From positions 1-5,901 of the forward strand of contig MNYV01000092.1 in the NCBI GenBank assembly GCA_001873285.1: a stretch of DNA of 5,901 nt, given 5' to 3'. Below the pieces are notes generated by a model. The model was not told the DNA's origin, did not search any database, and was given only the letters and a program-made list of their open reading frames with translations. The position numbers were made by a program, and so were the translations under genes. The DNA comes from Nitrospirae bacterium CG2_30_53_67 (lineage in GTDB: Bacteria > CG2-30-53-67). Shown here in pieces: positions 1 to 5,749 of the stretch. Each line of letters begins with the position of its first letter. The stretch's first letter is position 1.

Positions 1-1
1 C

Positions 2-406
2 TTTCATGTCTCCAAGCCCTCGGACCTGATCCCGGAACTGCAGGGGCGTTTTCCCATCCGGGTGGAGCTCAAGTCCCTGGGCAAGGAGGACCTCGTGCGG
101 ATTCTGACCGAGCCGAAAAACGCCCTGATCAAACAGTACATGGCCATGCTCGGGACAGAAGGGTTCCATCTCACCTTCACCACGGACGGCATCGAAGAGA
201 TCGCGGTCATCGCCACTCAGGTGAACGAGCAGTCCGAAAATATCGGAGCGAGAAGGCTCTACACGATTCTGGAGAAGCTTCTTTCCGATATTTCCTTCAA
301 CGCCCCGGATGCAGAGACCCGGGAGTCGGTCATAGACAGACAGGCAGTCCGTCAGTGCCTGAAGGATATCGTGCAGAACCAGGACCTGTCGCGGTATATT
401 CTGTAA
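2..406 (+). CDS. hslU: ATP-dependent protease ATPase subunit HslU, C-terminal part (5' end outside window)
   Basis: HslU is the AAA+ unfoldase of the cytoplasmic HslUV (ClpYQ) protease; it unfolds substrates with ATP and threads them into the HslV peptidase. The visible 134 residues read in frame from base 2 ([20 protein letters not shown]) to a TAA at 404-406. They match the family C-terminus: the [12 protein letters not shown] segment with an arginine-finger-type Arg, the RILTEP segment, the sensor-2 motif [15 protein letters not shown] at about residues 80-94 of the fragment, and the terminal LSRYIL. In E. coli HslU the equivalent LSRFIL tail docks into HslV pockets. No start codon is seen because the gene begins upstream; an in-frame GTG at 62 is internal. 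hslV normally lies just upstream, which cannot be checked here. Family identity is very secure. Confidence 0.97.
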   Translation, partial: FHVSKPSDLIPELQGRFPIRVELKSLGKEDLVRILTEPKNALIKQYMAMLGTEGFHLTFTTDGIEEIAVIATQVNEQSENIGARRLYTILEKLLSDISFNAPDAETRESVIDRQAVRQCLKDIVQNQDLSRYIL

Positions 407-471
407 AAAGATGAGAATGAAACCACAGAGGGGGATAGAATTTATACACAGCGTCATAAGCAAACGACACC

Positions 472-544
472 TTGTCATTCCCCGACTCGATCGGGGAATC
501 CAGCTATTCAAACTGGATTGTCCGGTCAAGCCGGACAATGACAA
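472..544. repeat. Palindromic intergenic repeat made of two head-to-head 32-bp hairpin units
   Basis: The element opens with TTGTCATT (472-479) and closes with AATGACAA (537-544). Hairpin 1 pairs 477-485 with 491-499 (9 bp, 5-nt loop); hairpin 2 pairs 517-525 with 531-539 (9 bp, 5-nt loop). Between them AATCCAG (497-503) faces CTGGATT (513-519). Each half is a 32-bp unit beginning TTGTCATT and ending AATCCAG, and the halves match at 25 of 32 positions in opposite orientation. Six of the differences form three compensatory base-pair swaps within the stems. Elements of this look (TGTCATTCC...GGAATCCAG) are widespread in intergenic DNA of Proteobacteria and relatives. There is no T run, so it is not a classical terminator. 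Confidence 0.85.
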
Positions 545-569
545 ACAGCCTAAAACTTTGGTCATTCTG

Positions 570-575
570 TATAAT
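570..575 (+). promoter_or_regulatory. Candidate sigma-70 -10 box upstream of argB
   Basis: A perfect TATAAT lies at 570-575 inside the AT-rich part of the hslU-argB gap, 125 bp before the argB start. It is directly preceded by TG. No good -35 hexamer is found 16-18 bp upstream; the best TTGACA-like word (ATGACA, 538-543) is 26 bp away and belongs to the repeat. A weaker TATAAA occurs at 615-620. The 294-bp gap after hslU makes a separate arg promoter plausible, but the evidence is only this hexamer. Confidence 0.3.
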
Positions 576-690
576 ATACTTTGAAGATAATGCACAATCA
601 TTTAAGACGTTGAGTATAAATCTTGTCTATCCTTATTAATATTCAAGGATTTCTCTGTGGTTAGGTTTCGGCAATGCGATGAAATGAGCC

Positions 691-694
691 GAGG
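691..694 (+). promoter_or_regulatory. Ribosome binding site of argB
   Basis: GAGG at 691-694 (in GAGGAAAATC) lies 6 nt before the ATG at 701 and fixes that start. Confidence 0.75.
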
Positions 695-700
695 AAAATC

Positions 701-1603
701 ATGAAAAAATTTCTGCGGACCGCCGACGTTCTGATCGAGGCCCTCCCCTATATCCGGAGGTTTGAGGGAAAGACCATCGTCATCAAGTACGGCGGGAGTG
801 CCATGATCAACGAGGAGTTAAAAAGGGTCTTTGTCCTGGACATCATCCTCATGAAGTATGTGGGAATCCACCCGGTGATCGTGCACGGCGGAGGCCCCCA
901 GATCGGCAAAATCATGAAGAAGATGGGGAAGATCCCGAAGTTCATCCTGGGCCAGCGGGTCACGGATGAGGAGACCATGGACATCGTCCAGATGGTCCTC
1001 GGCGGCAAGATCAACAAGGATATTGTTTCTCTGATCAATAACAACGGCGGAAAAGCCGTGGGGCTGACCGGCAAGGACGGCCGCATGATCAGGGCAAAGA
1101 AGATGATCGTGAAAAAGCCCTCTCCTGAGACCGGGGTCCCGGAGATCATCGACCTGGGCAAGGTCGGAGAGGTGGAGGAGGTCAACCCGGAGATCATCCG
1201 GGTGACCGAGCAGAGCGGATTCATCCCGGTCATCGCCCCTGTCGGAGAGGGGGAAAACGGGGATTCGTATAATATCAATGCCGACCTGGCGGCTGGAAGC
1301 ATCGCGGCAGCCCTTTGTGCCGAAAAGCTGATCCTGCTGACCGACGTTCCCGGGATCCTAAACAAAAAGGGGCAACTGGTCCAGACGGCGACCAAGAGTC
1401 AAATCGAGCGGATGAAAAAAGATGGAACCATCACATCGGGCATGCTCCCCAAGGTCACGGCCTGCTTCAATGCCTTGAACGCCGGTGTGTGCAAGGCGCA
1501 CATCATTGACGGACGGCTCAAGCATGCCGTGCTGCTGGAGCTCTTTACCCGGGGAGGCGTGGGCACCGAGATCATCCTGAACAGGAACCGGAAGAAGAAA
1601 TGA
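701..1603 (+). CDS. argB: Acetylglutamate kinase ArgB
   Basis: ArgB catalyses ATP-dependent phosphorylation of N-acetyl-L-glutamate, the second step of arginine (ornithine) synthesis, in the cytosol. The 300-aa protein shows the amino-acid-kinase fold landmarks in order: KYGGSAM at 29-35 (phosphate-binding Lys29), HGGGP at 62-66, GQRVTD at 84-89 (substrate Arg86), YNINADLAAG at 190-199, LTDVPGIL at 213-220 and SGMLPKV at 246-252. An N-terminal helix (ALPYIRRFEGKT, 14-25) precedes the kinase core, and HAVLLELFT at 275-283 with a GVGT segment closes it. Both features are typical of hexameric, arginine-inhibited NAGKs, so feedback inhibition by arginine is likely by analogy. The ATG at 701 is supported by GAGG at 691-694 with 6-nt spacing. 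The last residues are Lys/Arg rich. The gene starts the arg cluster after hslU; a 254-bp gap separates it from argD. Usual length, no lesions. Confidence 0.97.
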   Translation: MKKFLRTADVLIEALPYIRRFEGKTIVIKYGGSAMINEELKRVFVLDIILMKYVGIHPVIVHGGGPQIGKIMKKMGKIPKFILGQRVTDEETMDIVQMVLGGKINKDIVSLINNNGGKAVGLTGKDGRMIRAKKMIVKKPSPETGVPEIIDLGKVGEVEEVNPEIIRVTEQSGFIPVIAPVGEGENGDSYNINADLAAGSIAAALCAEKLILLTDVPGILNKKGQLVQTATKSQIERMKKDGTITSGMLPKVTACFNALNAGVCKAHIIDGRLKHAVLLELFTRGGVGTEIILNRNRKKK

Positions 1604-1657
1604 TGGTCTAAAGGGAGGAGAGAAATACTCGAAAACCTGAAGACCCAGGTATTCATT

Positions 1658-1681
1658 CCCTCTCCCTTTGATGGGAGAGGG
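1658..1681. repeat. C/G-rich hairpin downstream of argB
   Basis: CCCTCTCCC (1658-1666) pairs perfectly with GGGAGAGGG (1673-1681) around a 6-nt loop TTTGAT. A further GAGGGAGAGGGTG follows directly and could compete for the same C-rich arm. There is no T run after the stem, so intrinsic termination is not indicated. The word CCCTCTCCC-TTTGAT-GGGAGAGGG belongs to a repeat type seen between genes in many proteobacterial genomes; I infer a repeat element here rather than a regulator. Confidence 0.65.
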
Positions 1682-1712
1682 TGAGGGAGAGGGTGGGCAA
1701 TACATCGTTTCA

Positions 1713-1777
1713 CCCTCCCCTTAGTCCCCTCCTCTATGAGCCGTTGGCCCCGAGCCATAGGCCATCGAGGGAGGGGA
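1713..1777. repeat. Second C/G-rich inverted repeat in the argB-argD gap
   Basis: TCCCCTCC (1725-1732) pairs with GGAGGGGA (1770-1777), and inside it CTATG (1734-1738) pairs with CATAG (1756-1760). A related CCCTCCCC word sits at 1713-1720 and offers an alternative partner. Together with the hairpin at 1658-1681 this fills the middle of the 254-bp gap before argD. It is probably part of the same repeat cluster. Nothing else recognisable lies in 1604-1857; the argD start has only a weak GAAG (1845-1848) as ribosome binding site. Confidence 0.5.
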
Positions 1778-1857
1778 GATCAGGAGTTCTCTCCTATGCC
1801 GGGGAGCGAAGTATCCCTCGTCCCAAGGTCGGAGATGGGAATCTGAAGAAGCGGACC

Positions 1858-3072
1858 ATGAAAATACCAACGCAGCAGCAGATCATCGAAGCCTCGGAGA
1901 AGTATCTGATGAAGACCTATGCCCGGGTTCCCGTGGCGCTTGTCCGGGGCGAGGGGAGCAGGGTCTTCGACGCGGACGGAAAGAGCTATATTGACTTTCT
2001 GGCCGGCATTGCCGTAAACGGGCTGGGGCACGGCCATCCTGCGCTCCTGCAGGCGATCCAGGAACAATCCAAAAAGCTCCTGCACGTCTCCAATCTGTAC
2101 CATATCGAACCTCAGGCCGAGCTGGCCCGCCTTCTGGTCGAGCATTCGTTTGCAGACAAGGTCTTTTTCTGCAACAGCGGGGCAGAGGCCAACGAGGCCG
2201 CGATCAAGCTGGCACGGAAGGCAGCGAAAGACCGGGGGGAGCCGGATCGGTTCGAGATCATCACCATGACGCAGTCCTTTCACGGCAGGACCCTGGCCAC
2301 GCTCACGGCCACGGGACAGGAAAAGTTTCACAAGGGGTTTGAGCCGCTTGTGCCTGGGTTCCGGTATATTCCCTTCAACGACATCCGGGCCGCGGAAAAG
2401 GCCGTTGACGGCAAAACCTGCGCTGTCCTGGTGGAGCCGGTGCAAGGAGAAGGGGGGATCAATGTGGCAAGTCTTGACTATCTGCCGGCCCTTCGGTCCA
2501 TCTGTGAAAAACGCGGCGCCCTCCTGATTTTTGATGAAGTGCAGTGCGGCATGGGGAGAACGGGCCGGCTCTTTGCCTGCGAACATTTCGGGGTCTGGCC
2601 CGATATCATGACCCTGGCCAAATCCCTGGCCGGAGGGATCCCCATCGGGGCCATGCTGGCCCGGGATGAAGTCGCCAAGAGCTTCACGCCGGGGACGCAC
2701 GCCTCCACCTTCGGAGGCAATCCCCTATCCTGTGCAGCCGGTATCGCGGTGATGAAGACACTCCTCTCCCCCGGGTTCATGGAAAACGTAAAGGCCCGTT
2801 CAGATTATTTTCAGGGGCGGCTGCTCAAAATCAAGGAGACCCATCCGGTCATCCGGGAGATCCGCGCCCTCGGACTCATGATCGGGATGGAGATCACGGT
2901 TGAGGGTGCGCCGATAGTCAAGGCCTGCATGGAAAAAGGATTCCTGATCAACTGCACCAACGGCAATGTGCTCCGGTTCCTGCCTCCGCTGATCATCAGG
3001 GATGAGGAGATCGATCTGCTCATGGAGGCGCTGGACGAGATTTTTCAAGTCGGAGATTTCGCTTTAAAATAA
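1858..3072 (+). CDS. argD: Acetylornithine aminotransferase ArgD (PLP class III)
   Basis: ArgD is a PLP-dependent class III (ornithine-type) aminotransferase converting N-acetylglutamate 5-semialdehyde plus glutamate to N2-acetylornithine and 2-oxoglutarate; many bacterial ArgD proteins also serve as DapC in lysine synthesis. The 404-aa protein shows GIAVNGLGHGHP (50-61), NSGAEANEAA (106-115, cofactor phosphate loop), SFHGRT (140-145), VEPVQGEGG (192-200), IFDEVQCGMGRTG (224-236, with Asp226 for the pyridine nitrogen), TLAKSLAGG (252-260, Schiff-base Lys255) and a THASTFGGNPL segment near residue 280. The frame stays open upstream to 1681, but those 59 codons run through the repeat region and resemble nothing; family length and the MKIPTQQQIIE N-terminus select the ATG at 1858. 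Its ribosome site is weak (GAAG, 9-nt spacing), so argD may be less well translated or coupled differently. The stop TAA lies only 3 bp before the long repeat at 3076. Confidence 0.97.
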   Translation: MKIPTQQQIIEASEKYLMKTYARVPVALVRGEGSRVFDADGKSYIDFLAGIAVNGLGHGHPALLQAIQEQSKKLLHVSNLYHIEPQAELARLLVEHSFADKVFFCNSGAEANEAAIKLARKAAKDRGEPDRFEIITMTQSFHGRTLATLTATGQEKFHKGFEPLVPGFRYIPFNDIRAAEKAVDGKTCAVLVEPVQGEGGINVASLDYLPALRSICEKRGALLIFDEVQCGMGRTGRLFACEHFGVWPDIMTLAKSLAGGIPIGAMLARDEVAKSFTPGTHASTFGGNPLSCAAGIAVMKTLLSPGFMENVKARSDYFQGRLLKIKETHPVIREIRALGLMIGMEITVEGAPIVKACMEKGFLINCTNGNVLRFLPPLIIRDEEIDLLMEALDEIFQVGDFALK

Positions 3073-3075
3073 GGA

Positions 3076-3227
3076 TCATCTCCAAAAGAGTGGGTGAAAA
3101 CATAAGGGGTCAAGGGGTCGAGGATTCGAGGGGTCAAGTGAAGTGCTTTTCAAGACTTGAGGGTCCGAGGGTCCAAGGATTCAAGGGGCCGAGTGAAGTG
3201 CTAAAAACATCAGAGGTCAAGGGTGCC
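3076..3227. repeat. Long direct repeat, copy 1 (partner at 5750-5901)
   Basis: From 3076 to 3227 the sequence matches 5750-5901 at constant offset 2674 with three single-base differences (at 3104, 3120 and 3128, judged by eye). Homology begins abruptly at TCATCTCC, 3 bp after the argD stop. Copy 2 is cut by the window edge, so the true repeat may be longer. Inside, two units of period about 55 bp are visible: GGATTC at 3122 and 3177, and GTGAAGTGCT at 3138-3147 and 3193-3202. The words are runs of GGGTCAAGG/GGGTCCGAGG type. No coding potential is evident; an open frame at 3090-3323 crosses it but consists of the repeat. Confidence 0.95.
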
Positions 3228-3299
3228 GGTGTTTTTCTCTGGAGATTTTGCTTGCGTTTCAGTATTTCACTTGAACCCTTGAACCCTGGAACCCTTGGA
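3110..3299. repeat. Imperfect palindrome spanning the argD-argF gap
   Basis: The left arm at 3110-3142 and the right arm at 3266-3299 are inverted copies of one another, matching at most positions with one gap (TCAAGTGAA on the left faces TTCACTTGA on the right exactly). The right arm is also similar to the second tandem unit near 3165-3196. The whole could form a large hairpin or be a MITE-like element with long inverted ends. The sequence from 3300 to 3375 holds only an AT-rich stretch leading into argF and no convincing promoter. Confidence 0.7.
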
Positions 3300-3375
3300 T
3301 CCTTTTTATCTACTAAATGGTAGAAGAACCTAAAATAATGATGTGTGGCCTTTGCAATTTGCTGAGAGCTTGTAT

Positions 3376-4308
3376 ATGAAAAAAGACCTTTTATCCCTTC
3401 ATCACCTGAGCCGAGAGGATATCGAGCTGATCCTGGAGAGGTCCGCAGGCCTGAAAAAAAAGCACAAGGCCGGCATCCCCTATCAGCCTCTCCTCGGGAA
3501 ATGCCTGGGGATGATCTTTGAAAAGTCCTCCACGAGGACGAGGGTCTCCTTCGAGGTGGGGATCCTTCAACTCGGCGGCCATGCCCTGTTTCTGAGTTCC
3601 AAAGATCTCCAGCTCGGACGCGGGGAGTCCATTGCCGATACCGCCAAGGTCCTTTCCCGCTACATCGACGGGATCGTCATCCGGACCTATAAACAGTCGG
3701 ACGTGGAGGAGCTGGCCAAAGTAGCCGATATCCCCGTGATCAACGGACTGACCGACCTGCTCCATCCCTGCCAGACCCTGGCCGACCTCTTCACGATCAG
3801 GGAACGGATCGGGTCCCTTGAAGGGTTCAAGGCAGCCTATATCGGCGACGGAAACAATATGGCCAACTCCTGGCTGCACGGCGCGGCCAAACTTGGAATC
3901 CACCTCTCCGTGGCCTCGCCTCCGGGGTATGGGCCTGATGCGACGGTCGCCCGTGAGTCCATAGAGGAGGCCCGGCATACGGGGGCCAGGATTCTGATCA
4001 CCCAGGACCCCGTGGAGGCGGTGACCGGGGCCCGGATTATCTCCACCGATGTCTGGACCAGTATGGGACAGGAAAAAGAACATGACCAACGGCTGAAGGC
4101 CTTCAGAAAATACCAGGTCAATGACGCATTAACAAGACATGCAGATCCCGGCTACCTGTTCATGCACTGCCTCCCGGCTCACCGGGGTGAAGAGGTCACA
4201 GGCGAGATCATCGACGGACCGCACTCCGTGGTCCTGGATGAGGCGGAGAACCGGCTCCATACCCAGAAGGCCGTGCTGGAACTTTTAATGGGAGAGATGA
4301 GGAAATGA
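3376..4308 (+). CDS. argF: Ornithine carbamoyltransferase ArgF
   Basis: ArgF transfers the carbamoyl group of carbamoyl phosphate to ornithine, giving citrulline; it acts as a cytosolic trimer. The 310-aa protein has the carbamoyl-phosphate motif STRTR at 52-56, HPCQ at 130-133, the ornithine-closing loop DVWTSMG at about 225-231 and [10 protein letters not shown] at 264-273 with the catalytic Cys265. The ornithine loop distinguishes it from aspartate carbamoyltransferase. The frame is open from a GTG at 3343, but the MKKDLLSL N-terminus at the ATG 3376 is the family start and has GAGAG at 3364-3368, 7 nt away. The stop TGA overlaps the argG ATG (ATGA at 4305-4308), so translation is probably coupled. 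An anabolic role follows from the neighbours: no arcA or arcC is present. Confidence 0.97.
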   Translation: MKKDLLSLHHLSREDIELILERSAGLKKKHKAGIPYQPLLGKCLGMIFEKSSTRTRVSFEVGILQLGGHALFLSSKDLQLGRGESIADTAKVLSRYIDGIVIRTYKQSDVEELAKVADIPVINGLTDLLHPCQTLADLFTIRERIGSLEGFKAAYIGDGNNMANSWLHGAAKLGIHLSVASPPGYGPDATVARESIEEARHTGARILITQDPVEAVTGARIISTDVWTSMGQEKEHDQRLKAFRKYQVNDALTRHADPGYLFMHCLPAHRGEEVTGEIIDGPHSVVLDEAENRLHTQKAVLELLMGEMRK

Positions 4309-5507
4309 AGAAGAAGATCCGAAAGATCGTGGTCGCCTACTCCGGCGGTCTTGACACGTCCGTGATCGTACGCTGGATCAGGGAGACCTACAAGTGCGAG
4401 GTCATCACCTTTACCGCCGATCTCGGGCAGGGAGAAGAGCTCACGGGGATCGAGGAAAAAGCCAGAGAGACCGGGGCCTCCAAGGCTGTTGTTTCGGATC
4501 TCCGGGAAGAGTTTGTTCGTGACTATGTGTTTCCGGCCCTGCAGGGGAACGCCGTGTACGAGGGAGGTTATCTCCTGGGAACCTCCCTGGCCCGGCCGCT
4601 GATCGCCAAATACCTGATCCGGATCGCGGAACAGGAAGGGGCCGATGCCATTGCGCACGGGGCCACGGGTAAGGGAAACGACCAGGTCCGATTTGAGCTT
4701 TCGGCTTATGCCCTGAACCCTGAGATCCGCGTGGTGGCCCCCTGGCGGGAATGGGACATGAATTCCCGTGAGGCCCTGATCGCCTATGCCAAAATCCGTT
4801 CGATCCCGGTCCCCGTGACCAAGCAAAGGCCCTACAGCAGCGACCGGAATCTCTTTCACATCAGTTTTGAGGGGGGGATCCTGGAGGATCCCTGGTCTCC
4901 GCCGCCCGAGGACATGTTTGTCCTCACGGTCTCACCGGAGAAGGCCCCGGACACTCCCGAAATCGTGGAGATAGACTTTGTTGACGGGATACCCACCGCC
5001 GTAAACGGCAAGGCCCTTTCCCCGGCTGCGCTTCTGTCCGAACTCAACCGTCTCGGCGGCATCCACGGCATCGGACGACTGGACCTGGTGGAGAACCGTT
5101 TCGTGGGGATGAAGTCCCGGGGAGTCTACGAGACGCCGGGCGGAACCATCCTGCATACCGCCCACCGGGCCGTGGAGTCGATCACCATGGACCGGGAGGT
5201 CATGCACTTAAGGGACGCCCTGATCCCCAAGTTTGCCGAGCTGATCTACAATGGGTTTTGGTTCTCCCCGGAAATGGATCTCCTGAGAAAGACCATGCAG
5301 GAGGCGCAGCGAGGCGTCACGGGCACGGCCAGGCTCAAGCTCTACAAGGGGAACTGTACAATACTGGGGAGGAAATCGGACCGGTCTCTCTATCATCCCG
5401 GATACGCGACCTTTGAGGCGGATCAGGTCTATAATCAGCAGGATGCTGAAGGATTCATCAAGCTCAATGCCCTCAGGCTCCGGATCCGCAAGATGAGGGA
5501 GAAGTAG
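4305..5507 (+). CDS. argG: Argininosuccinate synthase ArgG
   Basis: ArgG condenses citrulline and aspartate with ATP to argininosuccinate, AMP and pyrophosphate, in the cytosol as a tetramer. The 400-aa protein shows the PP-loop ATP motif AYSGGLDTS at 11-19, TADLGQGEE at 37-45, [16 protein letters not shown] at 85-100 (citrulline/aspartate region), [14 protein letters not shown] at 118-131 and the [11 protein letters not shown] segment near residue 186. This is the standard short bacterial form (about 400 aa, the GKGNDQ class). The start ATG overlaps the argF stop by 4 bp; GGAGAG at 4291-4296 with 8-nt spacing supports it. The TAG stop at 5505-5507 is followed within about 30 bp by the structured element at 5539-5746. 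No lesion is seen. Confidence 0.98.
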   Translation: MKKKIRKIVVAYSGGLDTSVIVRWIRETYKCEVITFTADLGQGEELTGIEEKARETGASKAVVSDLREEFVRDYVFPALQGNAVYEGGYLLGTSLARPLIAKYLIRIAEQEGADAIAHGATGKGNDQVRFELSAYALNPEIRVVAPWREWDMNSREALIAYAKIRSIPVPVTKQRPYSSDRNLFHISFEGGILEDPWSPPPEDMFVLTVSPEKAPDTPEIVEIDFVDGIPTAVNGKALSPAALLSELNRLGGIHGIGRLDLVENRFVGMKSRGVYETPGGTILHTAHRAVESITMDREVMHLRDALIPKFAELIYNGFWFSPEMDLLRKTMQEAQRGVTGTARLKLYKGNCTILGRKSDRSLYHPGYATFEADQVYNQQDAEGFIKLNALRLRIRKMREK

Positions 5508-5538
5508 ATCCATAAAATTGCGGATTCTTGCTGGTTCC

Positions 5539-5746
5539 CTTAGTGGTCCAGTTCGTAAATATGGTAACGTACCGACTTGTACTCGGTTTACCGGTAGAGG
5601 GTCGCAAGGCGGTTTCATCTCCGCGCGCGACTGAGGCGTACCCCCCTGGTACACCGCAAGGAGCGGAACGGAGAGAAGGCCGCCTTGCGGCCCTCGAATA
5701 CTACCGTATTTACGAATACGGCCGCTTAGCATCTTAATTTTTTTTT
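5539..5746 (+). ncRNA. Candidate structured RNA downstream of argG, family not recognised
   Basis: I found the pairings by eye. Stem P1 aligns 5539-5566 with 5702-5729: 28 opposed positions give 21 Watson-Crick pairs, 4 G-U pairs and 3 mismatches. Stem P2 aligns 5597-5612 with 5680-5695: 16 uninterrupted pairs, one G-U. Between them on the 5' side is a small hairpin (5571-5575 with 5583-5587, 7-nt loop). Beyond P2, P3 pairs 5614-5623 with 5669-5677 with one bulged base, and a tip hairpin pairs 5638-5642 with 5648-5652. All five wobble pairs would be A-C mismatches on the other strand, which favours a + strand transcript. Nine T's follow at 5738-5746. It lacks the signatures I know for tmRNA, RNase P, SRP, 6S, 5S and group II domain V. 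It could be a 3' UTR structure of the arg transcript, an independent small RNA, or a hairpin-type mobile element. An open frame at 5528-5737 is judged spurious. Confidence 0.6.
5702..5746 (+). terminator. Possible transcription end: 3' arm of long stem followed by nine T's
   Basis: The 3' strand of stem P1 ends at 5729; a short spacer CATCTTAA (5730-5737) leads to T9 at 5738-5746. A strong upstream stem with a U-rich tail resembles an intrinsic terminator, but the 8-nt gap between stem and U tract is longer than normal, so efficiency is doubtful. It would end an argF-argG (or argB-to-G) transcript. Confidence 0.4.
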
Positions 5747-5749
5747 GGT

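Larger units (their letters stand above)
421..662. repeat. Inverted 10-mer pair flanking most of the hslU-argB gap
   Basis: AACCACAGAG at 421-430 is the exact reverse complement of CTCTGTGGTT at 653-662. The two arms enclose 222 bp that contain the twin-hairpin element at 472-544 and an AT-rich stretch. Homology does not extend beyond the 10 bases on either side, so it may be chance. Similar ACCACAGAG/CTCTGTGGT words are common in intergenic repeats of several bacterial phyla, which makes a degenerate miniature element possible. No target duplication was seen. Confidence 0.3.

Noticed and set aside
631-650. ARG-box-like TTATTAATATTCAAGG upstream of argB
   Set aside because: It lacks the AAT-N4-ATT spacing of ArgR/AhrC operators; only one half resembles the consensus, which is expected by chance in AT-rich DNA.
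748-1395. Long minus-strand open frames opposite argB (also 1780-2700 opposite argD, 3391-4089 opposite argF, 4179-4859 and 5208-5777 opposite argG)
   Set aside because: They are antisense shadows of strongly conserved GC-rich genes, with no family resemblance of their own.
1681-1857. N-terminal extension of argD by 59 codons (GTG at 1681)
   Set aside because: These codons run through hairpin repeats, encode a Pro/Arg-rich low-information stretch unlike any ArgD, and the family N-terminus begins at the ATG 1858.
3076-3227. CRISPR array
   Set aside because: The internal units are degenerate, contiguous, about 55 bp apart and show no constant repeat with unique spacers; no cas genes are present.
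3090-3323. 77-aa open frame in the argD-argF gap
   Set aside because: It consists of the tandem/palindromic repeat, has no ribosome site, and its composition (repeated Gly-Pro-Glu-Val-type words) is a by-product of the repeat.
3343-3375. Upstream GTG start for argF (11 extra codons)
   Set aside because: No ribosome site precedes 3343; the MKKDLLSL start at 3376 is typical of the family and has GAGAG 7 nt upstream.
5528-5737. 69-aa open frame after argG
   Set aside because: It coincides almost exactly with the base-paired element at 5539-5746; no ribosome site, and the stems explain the sequence constraint better than coding.
5515-5746. tRNA, 5S rRNA, tmRNA, SRP RNA, RNase P RNA or 6S RNA
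   Set aside because: No T-arm/acceptor pairing, no resume frame, and none of the conserved cores of these RNAs could be found; the long nearly continuous stem also differs from them.
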